This document shows positions 32,896 to 39,864 of a stretch of DNA of 64,000 nucleotides, piece after piece (position 1 is the stretch's first letter; each line of letters starts with the position of its first letter). The position numbers and the translations under genes were made by a program. Source of the stretch: Amycolatopsis sp. NBRC 101858 (GTDB taxonomy: Bacteria > Actinomycetota > Actinomycetes > Mycobacteriales > Pseudonocardiaceae); the NCBI RefSeq assembly GCF_030269325.1, contig NZ_BSTD01000007.1, positions 1-64,000 of the forward strand. The letters are read 5' to 3'. Under the pieces are notes generated by a model. That model saw only the letters and a program-made list of their open reading frames with translations, had not been told where the DNA came from and searched no databases.

Positions 32896-33453
32896 TCAGA
32901 CGATCCGCCGCAGTACTCCGGCCACCCCGGCCGGAGTCGTGTCCGGAGCCACCGCGCGGTGCATGAGCAACCCGTCGATCGCGGCGCCGAGCACCACGGC
33001 CGTACCGTCCGGATCCACCACGCCGAACTGCCGGAGCCGGTCGCCGAGCACGCCCCGAAGATCGGCCAGGACCGCCGCAATGCCCGCGCGCAGCGTGGTG
33101 TCCCGAGTCGAGGCGAGATAGCCCTCGACGAACAACAGCGACATGGGGTCGGTGCCGGTGTACTGCTCGACCGCCGCCACCATCGCGTCGACCACCTCTT
33201 CCGCCGTGCTCGCCGCGGCGAGCACGGGACCGAGTTCGGCCGACACCGCTCGCATCGCCCCCAGCACCGCTTCCACCAACACGGCTTGCACCGACGAGAA
33301 GTGGTAATGCACCACGCTCGGCGTGACATCGGCCCGCTCGGCCAGCACGCGGGTGCTCACCGCCGTCCACCCGCGTTCCGGGATCAGCTCGACGGCGGCG
33401 GCGACCAGTCGCCGCCGGACGGCCTCGCCCCGGGTGGCGGACGGAGACGGCAT
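32896..33453 (-). CDS. TetR family regulator
   Basis: 185 residues from ATG 33453 after GGAGGAGG. HTH: LVAAAVELIPERGWTAVST, LAERADVTPSVVHYHFSSVQA. C-terminal ligand-binding domain (VVDAMVAAVEQYTGTDPMSLL) is of the kind found with monooxygenase operons. It is 18 nt upstream of the FAD monooxygenase gene and co-directional, so autoregulation of the operon is likely. Confidence 0.9.
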   Translation of the reverse strand: MPSPSATRGEAVRRRLVAAAVELIPERGWTAVSTRVLAERADVTPSVVHYHFSSVQAVLVEAVLGAMRAVSAELGPVLAAASTAEEVVDAMVAAVEQYTGTDPMSLLFVEGYLASTRDTTLRAGIAAVLADLRGVLGDRLRQFGVVDPDGTAVVLGAAIDGLLMHRAVAPDTTPAGVAGVLRRIV

Positions 33454-33518
33454 CACGACCTCCTCCAGGGCGATCGCCCTGAACACTCGCCCTGCAATGA
33501 CCGGATCAGACTAGCACA

Positions 33519-33537
33519 ACTATTCGTCTATGCAACA
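33519..33537. promoter_or_regulatory. Degenerate copy of the ATTGC palindrome (site E)
   Basis: ACTATTCGTCTATGCAACA resembles ACTATTGC-N5-GCAA elements at 37.8-45.7 kb but the left half is altered. Lies between the divergent TetR and response-regulator genes. It could belong to either the local TetR or the distant MarR regulator. Confidence 0.3.
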
Positions 33538-33563
33538 ATTTGTCTGCTGATAGGATCCGGAGA

Positions 33564-34244
33564 ATGCCGACGCGAGTACTACTCGTCGAAGACGACGTGA
33601 TGATCAGCGAGGCCCTCAGTCTCGCCCTGGAAGACGAAGACTTCGCCGTGACGACCGCGCCGACCGGCGAGGACGGCTTGGAGCTGCTGGAGTCCACCAC
33701 GGTCGACGTGGTGCTGCTCGACCTCATGCTGCCGGGCATCGACGGGCTCACCGTCTGCCGCGCCGTCCGCGAGCGCGGTGACCTCCCGATCATCGTCATC
33801 ACGGCCCGCACCGATACCCAGGACGTCATCGCGGGCCTCGAGGCGGGCGCCGACGACTACGTCACCAAACCGCTGGTGGCCGGCGAGCTCGCGGCCCGCA
33901 TCCGAGCCCTCCTCCGCCGGGCGACGCCGGACCGTCCGGCCCGCTTCACCCTCGGCGGCCTCGAAATCCGGCCGGACGAGGAAGCCGTCCACCGCGACGG
34001 CGTCCCCGTGCACCTGACGCGTACCGAATTCCGGCTGCTGGCCGAGCTCGCCGCGGCCGAGGGCAAGGTCGTCACCCGCGAGCAGCTGCTGCAGCGGGTG
34101 TGGGGGCACGACTACTTCGGCGACACGCGGCTGCTCGACGTCCACATCAGACGGCTGCGCCGCAAGGTCGAGCCCGACCCCGACTCCCCCACCCTGGTGC
34201 TGACCGTGCGGGGCAGCGGCTACCGCATCGCTTCCGAGCCGTGA
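33564..34244 (+). CDS. OmpR/PhoB-family response regulator
   Basis: 226 residues from ATG 33564 (GGATCCGGAGA upstream). Receiver: LLVEDDVMISEAL acidic pocket, phospho-acceptor Asp53 in VLLDLMLPG, Thr in VITARTD, Lys in VTKPL. Effector: OmpR winged helix with LTRTEFRLLAELAA, REQLLQRVWGHDYFGDTR and VRGSGYRIASEP. Stop overlaps the kinase start as GTGA. It is the only classical OmpR-type receiver gene in the window, so it is the best local candidate to bind the eight 11-bp direct repeats found here; none is in its own promoter, though one lies at 35751 just after the operon. Confidence 0.94.
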   Translation: MPTRVLLVEDDVMISEALSLALEDEDFAVTTAPTGEDGLELLESTTVDVVLLDLMLPGIDGLTVCRAVRERGDLPIIVITARTDTQDVIAGLEAGADDYVTKPLVAGELAARIRALLRRATPDRPARFTLGGLEIRPDEEAVHRDGVPVHLTRTEFRLLAELAAAEGKVVTREQLLQRVWGHDYFGDTRLLDVHIRRLRRKVEPDPDSPTLVLTVRGSGYRIASEP

Positions 34245-35602
34245 TCCGCCGGCTTTCGCTGCGCTGGCGGGTCGCGGCCGCGTTCGGCATCGGCCTGGCA
34301 CTGGTGATGACCATCCTCGCGGTGGCCACCTGGAACCTCACCACCGGTTACATGCTCGACCAGCGCGAGCAGAGTGTCACCCGCCAGTCGGAGGTCAACG
34401 TCCGCCTCGTCATCACCGCGCTGGCCGAGCACGCCGACGACCTCGACGAGCTGCTCACCGGGCTGGCGACCGGCCCGGACTCCTCGATCCTGCTGTCCCG
34501 CCCGGCCGGCTGGCTGACCAGTGGCCGTCAGGTCGATCCGGCGATAGTCCCGGCCGGCCTGCTCGACGAAGCCCATCGCGGGGTGTCCGCGCGGCAGCGG
34601 TTCTCCGCCGACGGGATTCCGGTGCTGGGCGTGGCGACCCCGGTCGGCCCGGACAGCGTCTACGTCGAGCTGTACCCGCTGCTGGAGCTGGACCGCACGT
34701 TCCGCTACCTGAGCACCCTGCTCATCGCCGGCACCGTCGTGGCCGCGCTCTTCGGGGTCGGCCTCGGCGCCTGGGCCGCGCGCCGGGCTCTGCGCCCGTT
34801 GACCGCCCTGACGACGGCCGCGTCCCGCGTCGCCCGAGGAGACCTCGCGGCCCGGCTCCCCGACCAGTCCGATCCCGATCTCGCGCCCTTGGCCACGAGC
34901 TTCAACACGACCGCCGGGCAGCTGGAACAGCGCGTGCGCCGAGACGCCCGGTTCGCCTCCGACGTCAGCCACGAACTGCGCTCCCCGCTGACCACCATGG
35001 TCAACGTGAGCGAGGTGCTGGAACGCCGGCAGGACGCCATGCCGCCGACGGCGCAACGTGCACTGCGGCTACTGCGAGCGGAACTGCGGCGGTTCCAGCG
35101 GATGGTCGTCGACCTCCTGGAGATTTCGCGAGCCGACCAGGACGAGGCCGACAGTGCCGTCGAACTGGTCGACCTCGGTGAGCTCGTGCGCAACGTCGTC
35201 GACAGCAGACTCGCCGCCGACGTGCGCATCGAGACCGATCCCGACACGCCGCTGGTGTCCGCGGACCGCCGCCGGATCGACCGGGTGGTCGCCAACCTTC
35301 TGGACAACGCCGACCACTACGGCGGCGGCGCGATCTCCGTCACCGTCCTGCGCCACGACGACCGGGCCCGGATCGTCGTCGACGACGCCGGCAGCGGCGT
35401 CCCACCCGCCCTGCGCGAACGGATCTTCGAACGGTTCGCGCGCGGCCTGCACGCCGCCCGCCGCGACCAGGACACCGGCAGCGGCCTCGGGCTGGCCATC
35501 GTCGCCGACCACGTCCACCGCCACGGCGGCCACGTCTGGGTCGAGGACCGCCCCGGTGGCGGTGCTCGCTTCGTCGTCGAACTCCCGGAGGCCACGACAT
35601 GA
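34241..35602 (+). CDS. Membrane sensor histidine kinase
   Basis: 453 residues from GTG 34241. Two membrane helices (FGIGLALVMTILAVATW near 14-30 and LLIAGTVVAALFGVGLGAWAA near 163-183) bracket an extracytoplasmic sensor of about 130 residues. HAMP (ARRALRPLTALTTAASRVA), dimerisation/phosphorylation box with His244 in FASDVSHELRSPL, then N box NLLDNADHYG, G1 VDDAGSGVP and G2 GSGLGLAI. Partner of the overlapping response regulator. The sensor has no cysteine or metal motif, so the stimulus is unclear; the neighbouring PBP operon makes envelope stress plausible. Confidence 0.94.
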   Translation: MIRRLSLRWRVAAAFGIGLALVMTILAVATWNLTTGYMLDQREQSVTRQSEVNVRLVITALAEHADDLDELLTGLATGPDSSILLSRPAGWLTSGRQVDPAIVPAGLLDEAHRGVSARQRFSADGIPVLGVATPVGPDSVYVELYPLLELDRTFRYLSTLLIAGTVVAALFGVGLGAWAARRALRPLTALTTAASRVARGDLAARLPDQSDPDLAPLATSFNTTAGQLEQRVRRDARFASDVSHELRSPLTTMVNVSEVLERRQDAMPPTAQRALRLLRAELRRFQRMVVDLLEISRADQDEADSAVELVDLGELVRNVVDSRLAADVRIETDPDTPLVSADRRRIDRVVANLLDNADHYGGGAISVTVLRHDDRARIVVDDAGSGVPPALRERIFERFARGLHAARRDQDTGSGLGLAIVADHVHRHGGHVWVEDRPGGGARFVVELPEATT

Positions 35603-35799
35603 GAACCGCTCTGGCACTGCTGATCGTGGCGTGCGTCGCAGGCTGCGGGGTCACCACCGAAGACGAGCCGGAACCGATCACGACCCCGGTGCCGACCGCC
35701 ACCCCGACCGTGACGAGCCGGCCCGCCCCGCCGACGCCGTGCCCGCCCGAATCGTCAGCCAGTCGTCAGGTGCAGCCCTCGCCCTCGCCCACACAATGA
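35599..35799 (+). CDS. Small lipoprotein of the two-component operon
   Basis: 66 residues; ATG overlaps the kinase stop (ATGA). Type II signal peptide RTALALLIVACVAGC with lipobox VAGC at residues 13-16, then a Thr/Pro/Ser-rich tail (TPVPTATPTVTSRPAPPTP). A lipoprotein encoded directly after a sensor kinase is reminiscent of accessory lipoproteins that tune kinase activity, but the mature part is low complexity and no homology is claimed. Confidence 0.7.
   Translation: MRTALALLIVACVAGCGVTTEDEPEPITTPVPTATPTVTSRPAPPTPCPPESSASRQVQPSPSPTQ
35751..35772 (+). promoter_or_regulatory. 11-bp direct repeat, OmpR-type box (site 4)
   Basis: ATCGTCAGCCA then GTCGTCAGGTG, inside the 3' end of the lipoprotein gene and 31 nt before the next start. 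First half deviates (TCAG for YAAG). Confidence 0.45.
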
Positions 35800-35803
35800 G
35801 GGC

Positions 35804-36019
35804 ATGACCGTCCAAAGCCACCAGGCCGACTCCATCACCGACGAGGTCAGCACCTGGCTGACCGGTGAGTTCGCCTCGCTGCTGCCCGCAACCGACATCA
35901 CCGCGATCGTCCGGTCGGCCCGCACCGATCTCGAAGGCCAGATCGTGCCCGAAGCGATGGGTGAGATGCTGCACCGGCTGGCCCGGTTCCGCGTCCTGCG
36001 CACGCTCCAGCACGCATGA
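35804..36019 (+). CDS. Small three-helix-bundle domain protein
   Basis: 71 residues, predicted as three helices: SITDEVSTWLTGEFASLL, TAIVRSARTDLEGQ, EAMGEMLHRLARFRVLRTL. This resembles the three-helix dimerisation domain found alone or at the N-terminus of actinobacterial arsenate reductases and regulators. GAGGG lies before the ATG. It overlaps the HxlR gene by 4 nt (ATGA), so the two are translated together and could interact. No enzymatic motif. Confidence 0.65.
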   Translation: MTVQSHQADSITDEVSTWLTGEFASLLPATDITAIVRSARTDLEGQIVPEAMGEMLHRLARFRVLRTLQHA

Positions 36020-36723
36020 CCGCCTACCGCCAGCACTGCCCGGTGGCCGCGGCGGCCGAGGTATTCGGCCACACCTGGACCCTGCTCGTGGTCCGCGAAC
36101 TGCTGCACGGCAACAGCCGTACCAGCGAGATCGCCCGGGGTGTGCCGGGAATGTCGTCCGCGCTGCTGGCCCGCCGGCTCAAACAGCTCGCCGAAGCCGG
36201 CGTGGTGACGCGGCTCTCGTCCACCGGCGAGGGACGTTTCGCGCTCACCCCGGCCGGCCGCGCCCTCGCGCCGGTGATCGAGCAGCTGGGTCATTGGGGT
36301 CGGCGCTGGATGCCGCCACCCCGCAGCGGTGACCTGAAGCCGAACCTTCTGCTGCTCGACATCTGCCGGGGCATCGACCCGGCCCGGCTCCCCCGGCAGC
36401 CGGTCTCCCTGCACCTGAGGTTCGCCGAGACCCCGCCACCGCGCTGGTGGTGGCTGGTCCTGTCGCCGGAAGGGGCTTCGCCCACCGATAGCGATCCCCG
36501 GTTGCCCACGATCGCCCGGATCGATTGCACGGTGTCCGCTCTCGCCGGGGTCTGGCTTGGCCATCGGACCTGGCGGGACGCGCTGGCCGACCGGGTGATC
36601 CGGTTCGACGGAACCCGCGAAGCGGTCCGGAACACGATCGCCTGGCTCGGCCGCAACCGGTTCACCGAGTCAGCCCTGAACGTTTCCGCATCGAACAGAA
36701 TGACGGCACAACAGTTTGACTGA
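36016..36723 (+). CDS. HxlR family transcriptional regulator
   Basis: 235 residues. The HxlR winged helix fills the first 100: CPVAAAAEVFGHTWTLLVVRELL, RTSEIARGVPGMSSALLARRL, KQLAEAGVVTR. The Cys near residue 8 is at the position of the redox-sensing Cys of HxlR/HypR-type proteins. The remaining 130 residues (LHLRFAETPPPRWWWLVL, DCTVSALAGVWLG) form a SCP2/sterol-carrier-like ligand domain, as in several actinobacterial HxlR proteins. Target genes are unknown; the small helical protein before it is the nearest. Confidence 0.87.
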   Translation: MTAYRQHCPVAAAAEVFGHTWTLLVVRELLHGNSRTSEIARGVPGMSSALLARRLKQLAEAGVVTRLSSTGEGRFALTPAGRALAPVIEQLGHWGRRWMPPPRSGDLKPNLLLLDICRGIDPARLPRQPVSLHLRFAETPPPRWWWLVLSPEGASPTDSDPRLPTIARIDCTVSALAGVWLGHRTWRDALADRVIRFDGTREAVRNTIAWLGRNRFTESALNVSASNRMTAQQFD

Positions 36724-36783
36724 ACCATCAGCCTCCGGGATCCGTGTCCCCAACGGAAGACACCGAACCCCTGGAGGCCGACG

Positions 36784-37425
36784 ATGAAGTCCCGGAAGCC
36801 GTGGATCGCGCTGTGCGGCGCGCTCGCCCTCGCCGTCACCGCGTGCGCTCCACCCAACGCCCAGGTCGTGACGGCTCCCCAGGCACCGGCGGCGACCAGC
36901 CAGGCGGCCGCGGCCGCACCGCGGACGCTGACCGAAGGCAACCTCACCGAGACGCCGTTCGGGCCGATCAGCCCCGCCGGGAGGAAGCTGCTCACCATCG
37001 TGGAACAGACCAGCCTCCGCGAGATCACCACGTCGACGTGGGCCCTGCAGCGCTCGGCCAACCCGGCCGTCCAGGACGCCGCCCAGACCATCATCACCCA
37101 GCACAAGGACCTCGAAAACCGCGACACCGACATCAGCACCCGGATGGGCCTGGCCGTTCCGACCCGGCCCGCACCCGACATGCAGGCCGGGATCGACCGC
37201 ATGCGCGGCGAATTCGGGGACGCGTTCGACCGGGACTACGTCAACACCCTGCGCAAGGCCCACGCCGAGGCCCTGATCCTGGTGTCCACAGTGCGCGCCG
37301 ACACGCGCAACACCCTGGTCCGGCCGTTCGCGGATCTCGCGGGCGACTACATCAAGACCCACATCAACCTGCTGGAGAAGACCGGCGACGTCGACTACGC
37401 CCAGCTCCCGGTGCCAGACCTGTGA
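36784..37425 (+). CDS. DUF4142 lipoprotein
   Basis: 213 residues. Lipoprotein signal PWIALCGALALAVTAC with lipobox Cys at about residue 21. DUF4142 bundle about 65-205: GRKLLTIVEQTSLREITTS, DAAQTIITQHKDLENRD, EFGDAFDRDYVNTLRKAHAE, DYIKTHINLLEKTGDVDY. Conserved His residues (QHKDL, KAHAEAL, THINLL) resemble those of the paralogue at 21.7 kb. Location is the outer face of the membrane. ATG follows TGGAGG. Function unknown; ferritin-like fold is family knowledge. Confidence 0.86.
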   Translation: MKSRKPWIALCGALALAVTACAPPNAQVVTAPQAPAATSQAAAAAPRTLTEGNLTETPFGPISPAGRKLLTIVEQTSLREITTSTWALQRSANPAVQDAAQTIITQHKDLENRDTDISTRMGLAVPTRPAPDMQAGIDRMRGEFGDAFDRDYVNTLRKAHAEALILVSTVRADTRNTLVRPFADLAGDYIKTHINLLEKTGDVDYAQLPVPDL

Positions 37426-37434
37426 ACCAGCGGG

Positions 37435-37773
37435 TCAGCGGCGGTACGGCGCCCCGGGCGCCGGCTGCCGCACCCCGGGCCGCGGCCGGCGCGGATCCGG
37501 CCGTACCGCGGGCGGACGCGGGCGGCGCACCGGCGCGGACATCGCCTGCGCCGACGGTCGGGGTCGCCGGACGGGCGGCACCGGACCGGGCCGGTTGGCC
37601 CACGAGTCGAACACGACGATCAGGCCGGCGACGACCGCGACGACGAGGCCGACGGGGACGCTGACCAGCACTCCCACGATCCCGGCGACGAACAGCATCG
37701 GCAGCACGGCGAGCAGGCAGTACGGGTCGATCGTCCCGAACATCGAGCGGCCAGGCCCTTCACGCGGGCACAT
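37435..37773 (-). CDS. Small membrane protein with Pro/Arg-rich tail
   Basis: 112 residues from ATG 37773 after GAAGGGG. One or two hydrophobic stretches (YCLLAVLPMLFVAGIVGVLV and PVGLVVAVVAGLIVVF, about 18-55) precede a C-terminal tail full of Arg-Arg-Pro and Ala-Pro repeats. No family recognised. Its promoter (CTGACA-17-AACAAT on the minus strand) is overlapped by the ATTGC palindrome, so it is likely a target of the divergent MarR regulator. Confidence 0.6.
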   Translation of the reverse strand: MCPREGPGRSMFGTIDPYCLLAVLPMLFVAGIVGVLVSVPVGLVVAVVAGLIVVFDSWANRPGPVPPVRRPRPSAQAMSAPVRRPRPPAVRPDPRRPRPGVRQPAPGAPYRR

Positions 37774-37805
37774 GGGCACCCCTTCGAATACTGTTCCCTC
37801 CACAC

Positions 37806-37834
37806 ATTGTTGCAGTATGCAATACTTTTGTCAG
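37806..37834 (-). promoter_or_regulatory. Promoter with embedded MarR-type operator (site A)
   Basis: Minus strand: CTGACA (37834-37829), 17-nt spacer, AACAAT (37811-37806). The palindrome TTGCA-GTA-TGCAA (37810-37822) sits across the spacer and -10, an ideal place for repression. Also 123 nt upstream of the MarR gene. Confidence 0.6.
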
Positions 37835-37945
37835 CACTGCCAGTGGCGTTGCTCAGTTGGACATGGCGGGATCAATCGGGCGGATCGCGAAGATACGGCG
37901 CGGCTGACCGGCAGCCCCCCGTCGACGTCAGGCACACTGGTGGGT

Positions 37946-38440
37946 ATGCCTCGCAGCTCCCCTGCCCTCGACGCGACGGACGTCGACGCTGTCACCGACG
38001 CCGTGCTGACCGCGTCTCGCCTGCTGGTGGCCGTCTCGGCCCGCTCGATCGCCGCCGCCGGCGACGCGATCACACTGCCGCAGTTCCGGCTGCTGGTGGT
38101 CCTGCAGACGCGGGGACCGTTGAAGCACGCCGATCTCGCGGAATACCTGCAGGTCACGCCCTCGACCGCAAGCCGGATGGTCGACCGCCTGGTCACCGTC
38201 GGCATGGTCGACCGGCAGCACAGCACCGTATCCCGGCGGGAGATCGTGCTGGCCTTGACCCGCGAAGGCACGAAGGTGGTCCGTCAGGTGACCGCGCGCC
38301 GACGCAAGGAGATCGCGAAGATCGTCGCCCGGATGCCGGACGAGGCCCGGCACGGCCTGGTCGACAGCCTCACCGCGTTCGCCGAGGCCGGCGGCGAACC
38401 TCCCGCTTCGGCCGTCGCCCCGGAAGCCGTCTGGACCTGA
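37946..38440 (+). CDS. MarR family transcriptional regulator
   Basis: 164 residues from ATG 37946. MarR winged helix: ITLPQFRLLVVLQTRGPLKHADLAEYLQ, TPSTASRMVDRLVTVGMVDRQ, the wing SRREIVLALTREG, flanked by dimerisation helices (VTDAVLTASRLLVAVSARSI, DEARHGLVDSLTAFAEAG). No Cys, so direct thiol sensing is unlikely. The start has a weak Shine-Dalgarno region. The best local candidate to bind the CTATTGC-N5-GCAA palindromes at its own divergent promoter and at three further promoters up to 45.7 kb. Confidence 0.9.
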   Translation: MPRSSPALDATDVDAVTDAVLTASRLLVAVSARSIAAAGDAITLPQFRLLVVLQTRGPLKHADLAEYLQVTPSTASRMVDRLVTVGMVDRQHSTVSRREIVLALTREGTKVVRQVTARRRKEIAKIVARMPDEARHGLVDSLTAFAEAGGEPPASAVAPEAVWT

Positions 38441-38446
38441 CCCACG

Positions 38447-38872
38447 TCACCGGAACCGCGGCGCGTTCCGGCCGGCAGCGTAGCCGGACAGCAACTCGGT
38501 CAGCCCTGGTCCATCGCCGGGCATTGCCGAGGCCGATCGGCCCCCTTTGCGACGCCCAGCGAGCACGTCGGCGACGAAGTCCCGGACGTCGGCCAGTGCC
38601 GCGATCACCCACGTCCCGAGCCGAGCTACCACCGCCGACGGGTGGTGGACCCGTGTTCTCCAGGCAGACCTTTCCAGCCACGCTCGGCCGACCAGATCAC
38701 CATGACGTCACGCTCGGGGTGGCCGGCGCAGCGGTCCGGGAGCGCGAGGTAGGCCGCCGGGCGGCCGCCGAGTTCCCAGGCCGCGGCCTGACGGGCACGC
38801 CCACCGCACGGCGACGGCGCGCACGTAACCGGCCAGCCCGAACGCCTCACGAGCCACCTCATCGTCCGGCAT
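38447..38872 (-). pseudogene. Broken DUF6292 gene (multiple frameshifts)
   Basis: Starting at ATG 38872 the frame gives PDDEVAREAFGLAGYVRAVAV, matching GLAGYLRAV of the intact gene at 18.9 kb. The next blocks lie in other frames: RPAAYLALPDRCAGHPERDV and VIWSAERGW, then VARLGTWV...DFVADVLAGRRKG and GLTELLSGYA. Each block aligns in order with the intact paralogue, so at least two frame changes separate them. Real decay is likelier than two or more sequencing errors. The start overlaps the end of the CtaG gene, so it was once its operon partner. Confidence 0.7.
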
Positions 38873-39773
38873 CAGGCCCCCTTTCGCGGCCGGCGAGCCG
38901 GGCGAGCATGGCATTGTAGGAACGCAGCGCTTCCTCGTCATCGTCGACCGCGGTGCCTTCGCCGAGGTCGAGCGCCGACCGGCGCGCCGACTCCAGCCAC
39001 GTTCCCAGATCGTCGCCGTGGTCCATCGCCGACATCCACCGGCTGATGACGAACACCGCCAGCGCCCCCATCAGGGCGTCACCGCCCACCCACATCGCCG
39101 CGCCACCCCAGTGCAGGTCTTCCACCGGGCCGGGCCCCCAGTCGCGGACCACGGCCGCGTACGCCGGGAACGGCTCGGCCGGGGTCATCATGAGCACGAC
39201 GCCGACCACGGCGTCCACGACCATCGCCCCGAACAGCACGACCAGCCGCGCCAGGTGGGACAGCGGCGGCTTTCCGGGCCGCACCCCGACCAGGGGCAGC
39301 AGCAGGAGCAAGCCGGAACCGAGGTAGAGCGCTTCCTCGACGCCGTGCACGACCGGCTCGGTGAGCGCGCTCTGCTGGAACGGCGTCAGGTGCGTGCCGA
39401 CGACCACCGCGGTGTAGCAGGCGAAGCCGACCGCGGGATGTGCGAGGGCCGCCAGCGGTCGTGCGAACACCCGGCCGCGAATCAGCTCGAGCGGCCGGCC
39501 GAGCAGCAGCAGGGCCGGAACGACCATGATCAGCAGCAGGTGCTGAGCCATGTGCATGGAGAACAGGACGGCACTGTAGGCGTTCACGGCGCCGCCGACC
39601 GCGAACACCGCCAGCGCGATCCCGGCCAGGAACGCGACCACCCGGCGCCGCGGCCATCCCGGCAGCCGGACGGCCGCGGCGGCGTAGGCGAGCACGGCTC
39701 CCCCGAACAGAATGACCGCGAGAACCGGCACGTCCCATTCGGTACCCAGCGTCGACCACGTCAGTGGCGGCAT
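38859..39773 (-). CDS. CtaG-like cytochrome c oxidase assembly protein
   Basis: 304 residues with about seven membrane segments. FSMHMAQHLLLIMVVPALLLLG is the diagnostic caa3_CtaG motif with conserved His/Met residues suited to copper; VVHGVEEALYLGSGLLL and WGGAAMWVGGDALMG are also typical. These proteins help insert copper into cytochrome oxidase. Divergent from a copper-type P-ATPase with 91 bp between, and this interval has the shared ATTGC palindrome, so the pair is likely co-regulated for copper handling. Confidence 0.9.
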   Translation of the reverse strand: MPPLTWSTLGTEWDVPVLAVILFGGAVLAYAAAAVRLPGWPRRRVVAFLAGIALAVFAVGGAVNAYSAVLFSMHMAQHLLLIMVVPALLLLGRPLELIRGRVFARPLAALAHPAVGFACYTAVVVGTHLTPFQQSALTEPVVHGVEEALYLGSGLLLLLPLVGVRPGKPPLSHLARLVVLFGAMVVDAVVGVVLMMTPAEPFPAYAAVVRDWGPGPVEDLHWGGAAMWVGGDALMGALAVFVISRWMSAMDHGDDLGTWLESARRSALDLGEGTAVDDDEEALRSYNAMLARLAGRERGPDAGR

Positions 39774-39813
39774 CGCACCCCGATCCCGCGCCCGTCACAC
39801 CCTGAGAGCACTA

Positions 39814-39842
39814 TTGCCCTAAGCAACATTTGCATCATGCTA
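39814..39842. promoter_or_regulatory. Two MarR-type operator copies (site B)
   Basis: CTATTGC-CCTAA-GCAACA (core 39814-39826) and a weaker TTGCA-TCA-TGCTA (39830-39842) between the divergent CtaG and P-ATPase genes. Confidence 0.5.
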
Positions 39843-39864
39843 CTCAGGACGGGAGGGTGCGGCG

